Source: Phytopseudomonas dryadis
GTDB taxonomy: Bacteria > Pseudomonadota > Gammaproteobacteria > Pseudomonadales > Pseudomonadaceae
Length of the DNA: 64,000 nt
NCBI RefSeq assembly: GCF_004327355.1
Contig: NZ_QJUM01000024.1
Span: 1-64,000 of the forward strand
Direction of reading: 5' to 3'
Shown: piece after piece, positions 35,663-44,971 of the stretch
Numbering within the stretch: position 1 is the stretch's first letter
Layout: every line of letters begins with the position of its first letter
The notes under the pieces: generated by a model
Told to the model about the DNA's origin: nothing
Seen by the model: only the letters and a program-made list of their open reading frames with translations
Database searches by the model: none
Made by a program: the position numbers and the translations under genes

Positions 35663-37119
35663 GGTGCGGTCGGCGAAATGGGCGACGGGGTGGCGGGCTC
35701 GGCAACTGGCGATGCGTCCTCGAAGCCACCGCCCAGGGCGAGGTGAAGGGCAATGCGATTTTCCAGGCGGGCATGCCGCGCGCTGATCTGCGCACTGCGT
35801 CCGTCGAGGGCACGCTGCTGGCTTTCCAGTACGTTCAGGAACGGATCGATGCCTTGCAGATAGCGGTTGAGCGAGACCGTCACCGCCTCTTCAGCAGAGC
35901 TCGCCGCGGAATCCAGTGCGCGCTCCCGCTGCGTCAGCAGGGAATCGACGGCCAACGCGCTCTCGACTTCGGAGAGCGCGACGAGGGCCGTTTCGGCGTA
36001 GGCGCTCAACACCTCATCGCGCTGCCCTTCGGCGATGTCCACCTGGGCGACCAGGCGCCCGCCCTGGAACACCGGCTGCAGGGCCCGACCGGCAATCGAC
36101 CAGATCAGGTTGCCGCCATTGAACAGTTCGGCGAACTCGCTGCCGCTGTAACCGGCGGTTCCGGTCAGCGACAGGGACGGCAGGAAGGAACGCTCTGCCG
36201 CCCCCAGTCGATAGCCCGCGCTCAACAGATTCAATTCGGCGGCGCGAACATCGGGGCGGCGAGCCAGCAGCTCGGTCGGGACGCCACTCGCCGGCGCGGC
36301 GGGAACCGGCGGCAGCGCCAGCGCGGTCTCGACATCTCCCGAGGGATATTCCCCCATGAGGATCTGTAGCTGCCGCAGGCTGCGTTGCAGCGACTCTCGG
36401 CGCTGTTCCAGCCCGGCACGCGCCGACTCCAGGTTGGCGTCCGCCAGCATGCCGTCGGCCGGCGAGGTGATGCCGATGGTGACGCGGTTATCGATCTGCC
36501 GGGCCATTTCGCCCAGCGCATCGACGGTGCGCTCGGAAAGGTCGACTTGCGCATGGGCATGCACGATCTCGAAATACAGCTGCACCGCCTGGGCCGCCAC
36601 GGACTGGCGCACGCCCCGCAACTGCTCGGCGCTGGCCAGGTAGTCCGCGCGGGCCGAGGCGGTGAGCGCCGACAGACGGCCCCACAGATCCAGCTCCCAG
36701 CTCACGTCCAGGGCCAGGTCGTAGTTGTTGCCGATGACCGCCGCGTTCTCCCCCGTCGAATCCGGCAGGTTCTGGCGCTGCCGCGTGGCTCCCGCGCCGA
36801 GGCCGACTTGCGGCAACTGGTCGGCCCGGTTCATGCGCGCCTGGGCTTCGGCCATGCGCGAACGGGCCAGTGCCTGGGCCAGTCCTGGGTTCCTCTGCAA
36901 TGCCGTGTTCACGAAGGCATCGAGCCGCGCATCGCCGAAGTCGCGCCACCAGAAATCCACTGGCGAATAATCCGCTCGATCGGCGGCGGCGAAGCCCGCA
37001 GGCAGGTCGAAAGGGACTTGCGCTGGCTCGGGCTGCACGCTGGCACAGGCGCCGAGCAGGACGATCGAAGCCAGCAACAGGGGGCGGGATGCGATCGGCA
37101 AAGGGCGAACGGGTCCCAT
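35659..37119 (-). CDS. RND efflux outer-membrane factor, NodT/OprM-type lipoprotein
   Basis: A 486-residue TolC-fold lipoprotein: signal with lipobox LLGAC (SIVLLGACASV), two repeated halves each containing the long alpha-hairpins (DARLDAFVNTALQRNPGLAQALARSR; AERSFLPSLSLTGTAGYSG). It begins within the stop codon of the tetR gene and ends overlapping the adaptor gene. All four genes of this operon are translationally coupled. Confidence 0.92.
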   Translation of the reverse strand: MGPVRPLPIASRPLLLASIVLLGACASVQPEPAQVPFDLPAGFAAADRADYSPVDFWWRDFGDARLDAFVNTALQRNPGLAQALARSRMAEAQARMNRADQLPQVGLGAGATRQRQNLPDSTGENAAVIGNNYDLALDVSWELDLWGRLSALTASARADYLASAEQLRGVRQSVAAQAVQLYFEIVHAHAQVDLSERTVDALGEMARQIDNRVTIGITSPADGMLADANLESARAGLEQRRESLQRSLRQLQILMGEYPSGDVETALALPPVPAAPASGVPTELLARRPDVRAAELNLLSAGYRLGAAERSFLPSLSLTGTAGYSGSEFAELFNGGNLIWSIAGRALQPVFQGGRLVAQVDIAEGQRDEVLSAYAETALVALSEVESALAVDSLLTQRERALDSAASSAEEAVTVSLNRYLQGIDPFLNVLESQQRALDGRSAQISARHARLENRIALHLALGGGFEDASPVAEPATPSPISPTAP

Positions 37120-37784
37120 CAGTTACCTCGCCGGGCGAACAGGATCAGCAGCATTTCCCTGTGCGCGCTTCGAATCTCGGCAACTTCCCGCTCGGCCAGT
37201 TCTTCGCCAAACAGCAGTTGGGTGAGCAGGGCGATCAGCACAGGCGCGGTGGCCAGGGAGAATTTCCTCGATACCGCGTTATCCGGTATCACGCCCTTGG
37301 CGACGCACTCATCGAGCTCGGCCTGCCGGCGCGTGGCATGGGGCAACAGGATGTGCTCGTGCCAGTCGCGAAGCCGCTCCGGCGACCTGGCGCTCTCGGT
37401 GATGAGCAGTCGAAAGATCGCGCGAGCCCGCGGGTCGCCTATGGCCGCGTAGGCCATGTGCAGAAAGCGGTCGACGGTCTCTTCCAGCGATGCGCCCTCG
37501 CCCCACTGCCAATGGCTCTGGTTCGAGGGAGAAAAAATCGTATTGACGAACAGTGCTTCCAGAATCGCATCCTTGCTGGAGAAGTGGGCGTAGAGCCCCG
37601 CCTTGGTCAGGCCTACACGTTGCGCGATGCGCTCGACCGTGGCGCCCTCGAAGCCCACGGTGCTGAACTCCAGCAGCGCGGCATCGAGTATTTGCTGGCG
37701 CCTTTGCTCAGCGGACAGACGCACGCGTTTGCCCCTCGCCACAGGCTTGCTTGCTGTTCCCTCTGGCGCTGAATCCTGGGTCAT
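37119..37784 (-). CDS. TetR-family regulator of the efflux operon
   Basis: A 221-residue TetR regulator. The N-terminal HTH is clear (RRQQILDAALLEFSTVGFEGATVERIAQRVGLTKAGLYAHFSSKDAI), followed by a helical ligand-binding domain. It is the first gene of the operon, so it most likely represses its own transcription together with the pump genes and is released by a pump substrate. Confidence 0.9.
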   Translation of the reverse strand: MTQDSAPEGTASKPVARGKRVRLSAEQRRQQILDAALLEFSTVGFEGATVERIAQRVGLTKAGLYAHFSSKDAILEALFVNTIFSPSNQSHWQWGEGASLEETVDRFLHMAYAAIGDPRARAIFRLLITESARSPERLRDWHEHILLPHATRRQAELDECVAKGVIPDNAVSRKFSLATAPVLIALLTQLLFGEELAEREVAEIRSAHREMLLILFARRGN

Positions 37785-38251
37785 GTGGGGCGCGGACTAC
37801 CGTTGACTGGTTTCGAAAAATGCGGGCGGAAACAACGCTAACATACAAGCGGTAGTTAGCAACGAAGCCTCTGTTACGAGGTTTTTCGCGCCCATATGCG
37901 TATGGAAGCGCTCGCTGAGCGGGGAGTGGCATGCAGGCAGGGACAGGGGACGGCGCTCCCTCCACTCCCGAGCGGTCCAGGGGTGCATCCAAAAGGAGGG
38001 GGCGCCCGATAGCCGGCCCCACCCGGGCGATCATGGGGGAAGCGTCGTCGCCCTATTTGCAGAAGGCCCGAGGGAACGGTAGCCTGAAACGCCTACCCTG
38101 CTTACCGGAGAAGGCCCCCCGGTGTTGTGGCGCGCCGCCGGCCGGCATGCGCTCCCAGCCTTACCACTCACACAAGGATCGATGGCAGGCCACGGGCAGT
38201 TCCCTCGTGTTTCGACGCCCTGCACGGCTTTCGGCTTATTGGAGGTATCCG
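37785..38251. other. Divergent intergenic region, tetR / AraC-type regulator
   Basis: This 467-base gap has no gene. GCTAAC (37837-37842) and GTTAGC (37855-37860) form a small inverted repeat ~55 bases upstream of tetR that could be part of a TetR operator; the call is weak. Confidence 0.35.
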
Positions 38252-39022
38252 TTGGATCCCGTTACCCGCCGCACCCGGGAGGTCATGACCCGTTACCACA
38301 AGGCCTGGATCGAACGAGACGTCGAAAGCATCCTGCAGCTCTATCACCCCGAGCTCGAATACTACGACTTCTTCAACAACCTGCGGCTCTCCTATGCCGA
38401 CATGCAGGATTACGTCCGCACCGGCATGCCCAGGAATGCCGAGCAGCACATCGAGCATATCGACCGCATCCGGGTGGACGGCGACACGGCCTTCATCCAG
38501 TACTGCTCGCGCCTTTCGCTCAGGCGCAGCAGCCGCCTGGCCTCCTTCCGCGCCAGCGAGGCCATCACCGTCAAGGATGACCTGATCTGGCGTGTCCACG
38601 AATACGCCACCATGGTCCGCGACGAGCCGCTGGAAAGCCAGAGCAAGGTGCAACGCCTGGGACTGTCGAGGCAGCAGCTGAGTGTCATGCTGCTGGATCT
38701 GGAGCAGTTCTTCGCCACGCGCAAGACCTTCCTGGAAGCGGACTTCGATCTGACCCGGCTGGCCACGACCATCGGCTACACGCGCAACCAGATGTCCTAC
38801 CTGCTCAATCAGGTGCTGGGCCAGAGCTTCTACCAGTACCTCAGCCAGGCGCGGATCGACTGGCTGCTCGAGCGCTTGCGGGAAAATCCGCGACTGCGTC
38901 CGGACGACCTCGCCTTCATGGCGGGTTTCAATTCGCTGTCGGTGTTCTACCGCTGTTTCCGCGAACGCACGGGCATGTCGCCCAAGGCCTACATGAAGCA
39001 GCTGGCCAGCAAAAATTCCTGA
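38252..39022 (+). CDS. NTF2/SnoaL-like and AraC HTH fusion regulator
   Basis: A 256-residue protein. Residues ~1-130 form an NTF2/SnoaL-like ligand fold (TRYHKAWIERDVESILQLYHPELEYYDF), and the C-terminal ~100 residues are a double HTH of the AraC type (FDLTRLATTIGYTRNQMSYLLNQ; DDLAFMAGFNSLSVFYRCFRERTGMSP). I chose TTG at 38252 because a perfect GGAGG lies six bases upstream; the first ATG (38285) would shorten the fold. It probably activates the catabolic genes that start 73 bases downstream. Confidence 0.78.
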   Translation: MDPVTRRTREVMTRYHKAWIERDVESILQLYHPELEYYDFFNNLRLSYADMQDYVRTGMPRNAEQHIEHIDRIRVDGDTAFIQYCSRLSLRRSSRLASFRASEAITVKDDLIWRVHEYATMVRDEPLESQSKVQRLGLSRQQLSVMLLDLEQFFATRKTFLEADFDLTRLATTIGYTRNQMSYLLNQVLGQSFYQYLSQARIDWLLERLRENPRLRPDDLAFMAGFNSLSVFYRCFRERTGMSPKAYMKQLASKNS

Positions 39023-39094
39023 CGGGCACGGAAGAAAGACGCCGGGCCGCCCGCACTCCTAACCTCCGTCATGCACGTTGATTGGGAGTCGCAA

Positions 39095-40501
39095 ATGCCG
39101 GCCTGGAAACATGTCAGTCTGTGGATGGATCAGCTTGGCGAGACGGTCGCCGCTCGTCCCTGCCTGGATCAGGATCGCGATGTGGACGTCGCCATCATCG
39201 GCGCCGGCTTCACCGGCCTGTGGACGGCGTACTACCTCAAGCGCCAGGCGCAGCAGCTCAACATCGTCGTCCTCGAAGCCCAGACCAGCGGTTTCGGCGC
39301 CTCCGGCCGCAACGGCGGCTGGCTGATCGGCGGGATGCTCGGCGAGGCACGCCTTCTCGGCCACCTGAGCGCCGAACGACGCAGGCAGGCGTACCGGCTG
39401 TTGCAGGCCATCCCCGACGAGGTTCAGGGCGTCCTCCAGCGTGAGGGGATCGATTGCCACTACCGCAAGGCGGGCATGCTCAACTGCGCGGCGCGCTACC
39501 CGGAACAGGCGACCCGCCTGCGCCAGGAGTTGCAGGCCCTGTACGAAGAGGGCCACGACGAAAACGATTACCGCTGGCTGGATCAGCAGGAGCTGGCGGC
39601 CCAGGTGCGCATCCCCGGCGCCTATGGCGCGATCTACTCGCCGCATTGCGCGACCATCAGCCCCGCCCGCCTGGTGCGCGGCCTGGCCGATGCCGTCGAA
39701 CGCCTCGGCGTGAGCATCCATGACCAGAGCCCGGTCAGCGACTGGCGCGGCCGTGAAATCCGTACCGACAAGGCGCGCATCCGCGCGCAATGGGTGGTGC
39801 CCGCCGTGGAAGGCTACGCCGCGGATTTCGCCGCCCTGAAAAGAATCCAGATCCCCGTTCAGAGCATGCTGGTGGCCACCGAGCCGCTGTCGGCGGAGCG
39901 CTGGGAGCAGATCGGCCTCGACCGGGGCCAGGCCTTGTGCGAGCACAGCCGCCAGGTCACCTACGCCCAGCGAACCCTGGACGACCGCCTGGTGTTCGGC
40001 GCCCGGGGCGGGTATCGCTTTGGCGGTCGCCTGCGCGCGGACTTCCAGCTCAGCGAGGATGAAATAGGCCTGCGCCGCATGCTCATGGAATCGCTCTTCC
40101 CCTCGCTACGCGGTGTTCACCTGACCCACGCCTGGGGCGGCAACCTGGGCATGGCCCGCCGCTTTCGCCCGCACATGCTGTGCGACAGGCAACAGGGCCT
40201 GGCCCTGGCCGGCGGTTTCGGTGGCGAGGGCGTGGGCGCCACGCACCTGGCGGGCCAGACCCTCGCCGACCTGATCCTCGAGCGCGCGACCAGCCGCGTC
40301 GAACAGCCCTGGGTGATCCGGGAGAAGCCCCTGTCGACACTGTCGACCTGGGAACCCGAACCCTGCCGCTGGCTTGCCTACAAGGGAATCATGTCGGCAT
40401 TCGCCAATGAGGATCGCCTGCTGGCGGACCCGAACACCGCGCCCTGGCGCAGGACGCTGGCGAGCAGCATTGCCGCGAGCCTGGAACGGCTGATGCGCTG
40501 A
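39095..40501 (+). CDS. FAD-dependent amine/amino acid oxidoreductase (DadA/PuuB type)
   Basis: A 468-residue flavoprotein with an N-terminal dinucleotide fold (VAIIGAGFTGLWTAYYL) and the SGRNGGW segment typical of the glycine oxidase/DadA and gamma-glutamylputrescine oxidase group. The C-terminal GGFGGEGVGATHLAG closes the FAD site. GGGAG six bases before the ATG at 39095 decides the start. It should oxidise an amine or amino acid to an imine. RidA and MmsA nearby suggest the product is hydrolysed to a semialdehyde. Confidence 0.82.
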   Translation: MPAWKHVSLWMDQLGETVAARPCLDQDRDVDVAIIGAGFTGLWTAYYLKRQAQQLNIVVLEAQTSGFGASGRNGGWLIGGMLGEARLLGHLSAERRRQAYRLLQAIPDEVQGVLQREGIDCHYRKAGMLNCAARYPEQATRLRQELQALYEEGHDENDYRWLDQQELAAQVRIPGAYGAIYSPHCATISPARLVRGLADAVERLGVSIHDQSPVSDWRGREIRTDKARIRAQWVVPAVEGYAADFAALKRIQIPVQSMLVATEPLSAERWEQIGLDRGQALCEHSRQVTYAQRTLDDRLVFGARGGYRFGGRLRADFQLSEDEIGLRRMLMESLFPSLRGVHLTHAWGGNLGMARRFRPHMLCDRQQGLALAGGFGGEGVGATHLAGQTLADLILERATSRVEQPWVIREKPLSTLSTWEPEPCRWLAYKGIMSAFANEDRLLADPNTAPWRRTLASSIAASLERLMR

Positions 40502-40655
40502 ACCGAATCACCCATAAGAAAGAGCCACACGACTGCCGGCGCAGAGCCGGCCCGCAACACTTGCCAACTGCCTAGAACGCCTCGTGATGCCGGTACGCAC
40601 CCGCCGCCGGCCGCGGGGTGTTCAGTTCCAATATCAATAATGAAAGGAGTTGACC

Positions 40656-41465
40656 ATGTCCACGCAGTGCACACTCAGCAAGTCCCGGTTCAACAAGACC
40701 GCAGCGGGCCTCGGCCGCATCCTGCGCCCGTTCACCTCGCTGTTGCTGGCCGGCTCGCTGGCCTTCGCCGGCACCGTCCAGGCCCAGACCTACAAGGTCG
40801 GCACGACCACCTCCGGCATGCCCTTCACCTTCCTCGACCTGGGCTCGGAAGAAATCCAGGGCTTCGTTCCGGATCTCATGCAGGCCCTGGCCGACGAGCA
40901 GGGTTTCACCTACGAGCTGGTGCCCAGCCGCTTCGACTCGCTGATCCCGGCCATCGGCACCGGCAAGGTCCAGATCATCGCCGCGCCCATGTACATCACC
41001 GAGGAAAGGGAGAAGGTCGTCGACTTCACCCAGCCCATCTACACCTATGGCGAAGGCTTGCTGCAGCAGGCCGACGATACCACCGACTACCGCAGCCTCG
41101 ACGATCTGAAGGGCAAGGTCGTCGGCCTCGAAACCGGCACGACCTTCATCGAAATCCTGCGCAAACGTGGCGACATCAAGGACATCAAGACGTACGGCTC
41201 GTCGGTGGACCTGATGCGCGACGTGGCCCTCGGCCGCGCCGATGTCGGCCTGTGGGATGCGCCGATCCTCGCCTTCCAGTTGCAGAAAAACCCCAACGCC
41301 AAGCTGAAGATGGCACCCGACTACCGCGCCCAGATGGCCGGCAGCATCGGCTTCTCCGTCAAGGATGGCGATAGCGAGCTGTTGAAGAAGCTCAATGACG
41401 GCCTCGACGCGCTGAAGCAGGATGGCCGCCTCGACGCCCTGTTGAAGAAGTGGACGCTCGAGTGA
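40656..41465 (+). CDS. Polar amino acid ABC transporter, substrate-binding protein
   Basis: A 269-residue family-3 solute-binding protein. A long basic n-region precedes a signal peptide ending in VQAQ. The mature protein has the hallmarks GFVPDLMQALADEQG, PMYITEEREKVVDFTQP and LKGKVVGLETGTT. AAGGAG six bases before the ATG at 40656 fixes the start. Permease and ATPase genes follow. The ligand is unknown; context suggests an amine or beta-amino acid. Confidence 0.88.
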   Translation: MSTQCTLSKSRFNKTAAGLGRILRPFTSLLLAGSLAFAGTVQAQTYKVGTTTSGMPFTFLDLGSEEIQGFVPDLMQALADEQGFTYELVPSRFDSLIPAIGTGKVQIIAAPMYITEEREKVVDFTQPIYTYGEGLLQQADDTTDYRSLDDLKGKVVGLETGTTFIEILRKRGDIKDIKTYGSSVDLMRDVALGRADVGLWDAPILAFQLQKNPNAKLKMAPDYRAQMAGSIGFSVKDGDSELLKKLNDGLDALKQDGRLDALLKKWTLE

Positions 41466-41519
41466 CATCGGGTTCTCGAACCGCTGGTTCCTTTCAAGCT
41501 GTGACGAGATCGCCTAGTC

Positions 41520-42161
41520 ATGATGGATAACGTTCTTCAGTTCCTGCCGCTGCTGCTGGCGGCCTCGGTGGTGACGGTGAAGGTTTCGCTGCTGGCCCTG
41601 CTCGTGAGCAGCGGGTTGGGCCTCGTTCTGGCGTTGCTGAAACTCTCGCCCAAGCGGGCGCTTGCTTATCCGGCAGGCGCCATGATCAACATCATCCGGG
41701 GTCTGCCGATCCTGATCGTGCTGTTCTACATGTACTTCGTCCTGCCGGAGCTGGGTATCGACCTGACGGCTTTCGAGGCTGGCGTACTCGGCCTCGGGAT
41801 CGGCTATGCGGGCTACCAGGCGGAAATCTTCCGTGCCGGCATCCAGGCCGTCGACCAGGGCCAGGTCGAGGCGGCCAAGGCCATCGGCATGAAGTCCAGC
41901 ATGACCATGCGCCGGGTCGTGCTGCCGCAGGCCCTGCGCATCAGCCTGCCGCCCTACGCCAACACCTTCACGATGATCCTCAAGGATTCGTCGCTGGTCT
42001 CGACCATCACGGTGGCGGAGATGACCCATGCCGGACAGCTGATCGCCTCCGCCACCTTCCAGAATCTGACGGTTTACACCCTGACCGCCCTGCTCTACCT
42101 CGCCATGAGCCTGCCGCTGCTGTTCCTGGTCGGCTGGCTCGAACGGCACCTGCGTCGATAA
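41520..42161 (+). CDS. Polar amino acid ABC transporter, permease
   Basis: A 213-residue HisM-type permease with five hydrophobic helices. It contains the ATPase-contact EAA loop (VEAAKAIGMKSSMTMRRVVLPQALR) and the typical IIRGLPILIVLFYMYF segment. Only one permease gene is present, so the transporter should use a homodimer. Confidence 0.9.
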   Translation: MMDNVLQFLPLLLAASVVTVKVSLLALLVSSGLGLVLALLKLSPKRALAYPAGAMINIIRGLPILIVLFYMYFVLPELGIDLTAFEAGVLGLGIGYAGYQAEIFRAGIQAVDQGQVEAAKAIGMKSSMTMRRVVLPQALRISLPPYANTFTMILKDSSLVSTITVAEMTHAGQLIASATFQNLTVYTLTALLYLAMSLPLLFLVGWLERHLRR

Positions 42162-42175
42162 GGGAGGGAGTTTCC

Positions 42176-42943
42176 ATGATCAAGCTATCCAACGTGCGCA
42201 AGCACTACGGCAACCTCGAGGTGCTCAAGGGCATCAGCCTGGAAGTGGCCAGCGGCGAAGTGGTCTGCCTCATCGGCCCCTCGGGCTCCGGCAAGTCGAC
42301 CCTGCTGCGTTGCATCAATGCCCTGGAAACCTACGACGGCGGCGACATCCTCATCGGCGACAAGCGCGTCGATGCGCGGAGCAAGGACATCCACGAGTTG
42401 CGCACCCAGGTGGGCATGGTGTTCCAGCGCTTCAACCTGTTCCCCCACCGCACGGTGCTGGAGAACGTCATCGAAGGCGCCGTGCACGTTCGCCGTGAAC
42501 GCAAGCAGCACGCCATCGACTACGCCATGGCGCTGCTGGACAAAGTCGGCCTGCACAGCAAGCGGGACTGCAAGCCCCAGCAGCTTTCCGGCGGGCAGCA
42601 GCAACGGGTGGCCATCGCCCGCGCCCTGGCCATGCGGCCGGCGGCGTTGCTGTTCGACGAACCCACCTCCGCGCTCGATCCGGAACTGGTCGGCGACGTG
42701 CTGGGCGTCATGCGCGAGCTGGCCGACGAGGGCATGACCATGGTCGTGGTCACCCATGAAATGGGCTTCGCCCGCGAGGTCGCGGACAAGGTCTGCTTCC
42801 TCTACGACGGGGTCATCGCCGAGAGCGGGCCCGCGGCCCAGGTACTCGAGGCGCCACAGCATCCACGCACCCAGGACTTCCTGCGTCGCGTTCACCGGCA
42901 CACGCCGCCCATCCCCCTCACTCCAGCAGAGACTTCCGCATGA
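42176..42943 (+). CDS. Polar amino acid ABC transporter, ATPase (GlnQ-type)
   Basis: A 255-residue ATPase with Walker A GPSGSGKST (34-42), the signature LSGGQQQR, Walker B LLFDEPTSALD and switch His in VVTHEMGFA. A purine-rich GGGAGGGAG ribosome site precedes the ATG. Its stop overlaps the start of the RidA gene. Confidence 0.92.
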   Translation: MIKLSNVRKHYGNLEVLKGISLEVASGEVVCLIGPSGSGKSTLLRCINALETYDGGDILIGDKRVDARSKDIHELRTQVGMVFQRFNLFPHRTVLENVIEGAVHVRRERKQHAIDYAMALLDKVGLHSKRDCKPQQLSGGQQQRVAIARALAMRPAALLFDEPTSALDPELVGDVLGVMRELADEGMTMVVVTHEMGFAREVADKVCFLYDGVIAESGPAAQVLEAPQHPRTQDFLRRVHRHTPPIPLTPAETSA

Positions 42944-43302
42944 CCTCTATCAAACGCATCCAGCCCTATTCCGGGCTACTCAGCCATGCCTCCGTCTACA
43001 ACGGCGTGGTCTACGTGACCGGCCAGGTCGCCGATGACTGCGGCCAGGATGTCCACGGCCAGACCGAGCAGATCCTGGCGCGCATCGACGCCTTGCTGGC
43101 CGAGGCCGGCTCCGACAAGAGCCATGTGCTCTTCGCCCAGGTGTGGCTCAAGCACGCCGTGCAGGACTTCGAGGAGATGAACAGGGCCTGGCGCAGCTGG
43201 GCGCCGCAGCAGTCGCTGCCCAGCCGCGCCACCGTCGAAGCCAACATGGCCGGCGAGGACATCCTCGTCGAGATCGCGGTTCAGGCGGCCGTCAAGGCCT
43301 GA
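42940..43302 (+). CDS. RidA/YjgF-family imine deaminase
   Basis: A 120-residue RidA-like protein. Family members hydrolyse reactive enamines/imines to carbonyls plus ammonia. The conserved Arg in the RATVEANM segment near residue 100 corresponds to the substrate-binding Arg of RidA, although many subgroup members differ nearby. Overlap with the ATPase gene and closeness to a flavin amine oxidase support imine removal in the same pathway. Confidence 0.85.
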   Translation: MTSIKRIQPYSGLLSHASVYNGVVYVTGQVADDCGQDVHGQTEQILARIDALLAEAGSDKSHVLFAQVWLKHAVQDFEEMNRAWRSWAPQQSLPSRATVEANMAGEDILVEIAVQAAVKA

Positions 43303-43356
43303 GGCCTTCGCCCATCATCTGACGCCGGGTACGTACCCGGCCCTTGCGGAGCAACC

Positions 43357-44856
43357 ATGACGAAAAGAATCCCCCACCTGATCGACGACAGCCACGTGGT
43401 GAGTACGGGGCGCAGCGCCGATGTCTACAACCCTTCCACCGGGCAGGTCATCGCCCAGGTCGGCCTGGCCGATGCCGATGTGCTGCGCCAGGCCATCGAC
43501 GCGGCCAGCGCGGCCTACCCCGCCTGGCGCAACACGCCGCCGGCCAAACGCGCCCAGATCATGTTCCGCTTCAAGCAATTGCTGGAGACGCACGAAGCGG
43601 CCATCGCCCGCCTGATCAGCGAAGAACACGGCAAGACCCTGGAAGACGCCGCCGGCGAACTCAAGCGCGGCATCGAGAACGTCGAATACGCCTGCGCCGC
43701 GCCGGAACTGCTCAAGGGCGAATACAGCCGTAACGTCGGCCCCAACATCGACGCCTGGAGCGACTTCCAGCCGCTCGGCGTGGTCGCCGGCATCACCCCG
43801 TTCAACTTCCCGGCCATGGTCCCGCTGTGGATGTATCCACTGGCGATCGTCTGCGGCAACTGCTTCATCCTCAAACCGTCGGAGCGTACCCCCAGCGCCA
43901 CCCTGTACATCGCCGAACTGCTCAATGAGGCCGGTCTGCCCAAGGGCGTCCTGAACGTCGTGCAGGGCGACAAGCAGGTTGTGGATGCCCTGATCGAGGC
44001 CCCGCAAGTCAAGGCGTTGAGCTTCGTCGGCTCGACGCCGATCGCCGAGTACATCTACAGCGAGGGCACCAAGCGCGGCAAACGCGTGCAGGCGCTCGGC
44101 GGCGCGAAGAACCATGCCGTGGTGCTGCCGGATGCCGACCTGGACAACACCGTCAACGCGCTGATGGGCGCCGCCTACGGCTCCTGCGGCGAACGCTGCA
44201 TGGCGATCTCGGTGGTGGTGGCCGTGGGCGACCAGGTCGCCGACAGCCTGGTCGACAAGCTGCTGCCGAAAATCCGCGGGCTGAACATCGGCGCCGGCAC
44301 CTCCGTCGGCCTGGACATGGGCCCGCTGGTCAGCGCGGCAGCGCGGGACAAGGTGGTGGGCTACATCGCCAGCGGCGTCGAACAGGGCGCCAGGCTGTTG
44401 CTGGATGGCCGCGACCTGAAGGTGCGGGGCAACGAGGCAGGCTTCTTCGTCGGCGGCACCCTCTTCGATCACGTCACGCCCGGGATGACCATCTACCAGG
44501 AGGAAATCTTCGGCCCGGTGCTGTGCATCGTGCGGGTCGCCAGCCTGGAGGAGGCGATGGCCCTGATCAACGCCCACGAATACGGCAACGGCACCTGCAT
44601 CTTCACCCGCGATGGCGAGGCGGCCCGGCTGTTCTGCGACGAGATCGAGGTCGGCATGGTCGGCGTCAACGTACCGCTGCCGGTACCGGTGAGCTACCAC
44701 AGCTTCGGCGGCTGGAAGCGCTCGCTGTTCGGCGACCTGCACGCCTACGGCCCGGACGGCGTGCGCTTCTACACCCGGCGCAAGTCGATCACCCAGCGCT
44801 GGGTCAAGCGCAAGAGCCATGAGGCGGCGCAGTTCGCCTTTCCCAGCAACGGCTGA
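43357..44856 (+). CDS. mmsA: CoA-acylating methylmalonate-semialdehyde dehydrogenase
   Basis: Converts (methyl)malonate semialdehyde with CoA and NAD+ to acetyl-CoA or propionyl-CoA. The 499-residue protein has the diagnostic ITPFNFPAMVPLWM, GGAKNHAVV and the active-site GERCMAIS (Cys281), which separate MmsA from ordinary aldehyde dehydrogenases. It ends the plus-strand block that begins with the flavoprotein at 39095. It also acts in valine and beta-alanine breakdown elsewhere. Confidence 0.92.
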   Translation: MTKRIPHLIDDSHVVSTGRSADVYNPSTGQVIAQVGLADADVLRQAIDAASAAYPAWRNTPPAKRAQIMFRFKQLLETHEAAIARLISEEHGKTLEDAAGELKRGIENVEYACAAPELLKGEYSRNVGPNIDAWSDFQPLGVVAGITPFNFPAMVPLWMYPLAIVCGNCFILKPSERTPSATLYIAELLNEAGLPKGVLNVVQGDKQVVDALIEAPQVKALSFVGSTPIAEYIYSEGTKRGKRVQALGGAKNHAVVLPDADLDNTVNALMGAAYGSCGERCMAISVVVAVGDQVADSLVDKLLPKIRGLNIGAGTSVGLDMGPLVSAAARDKVVGYIASGVEQGARLLLDGRDLKVRGNEAGFFVGGTLFDHVTPGMTIYQEEIFGPVLCIVRVASLEEAMALINAHEYGNGTCIFTRDGEAARLFCDEIEVGMVGVNVPLPVPVSYHSFGGWKRSLFGDLHAYGPDGVRFYTRRKSITQRWVKRKSHEAAQFAFPSNG

Positions 44857-44866
44857 TCGCGGGACC

Positions 44867-44905
44867 AGGAGCACGGCGGGCCTGGCAGGCCACGCCCGTG
44901 CTCCT
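44867..44905. terminator. Bidirectional hairpin between mmsA and the GlxA-type regulator
   Basis: AGGAGCACGGCG and CGCCCGTGCTCCT form a long stem (one bulged base), with inner GGCCT/AGGCC pairing, exactly between two convergent genes. Confidence 0.7.
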
Positions 44906-44971
44906 CGCCTCGGCCTATCTTCCGGGCATTCGGTCAGGCACCGCCCTCGAGCCGATCGGGCTGAACGACAT

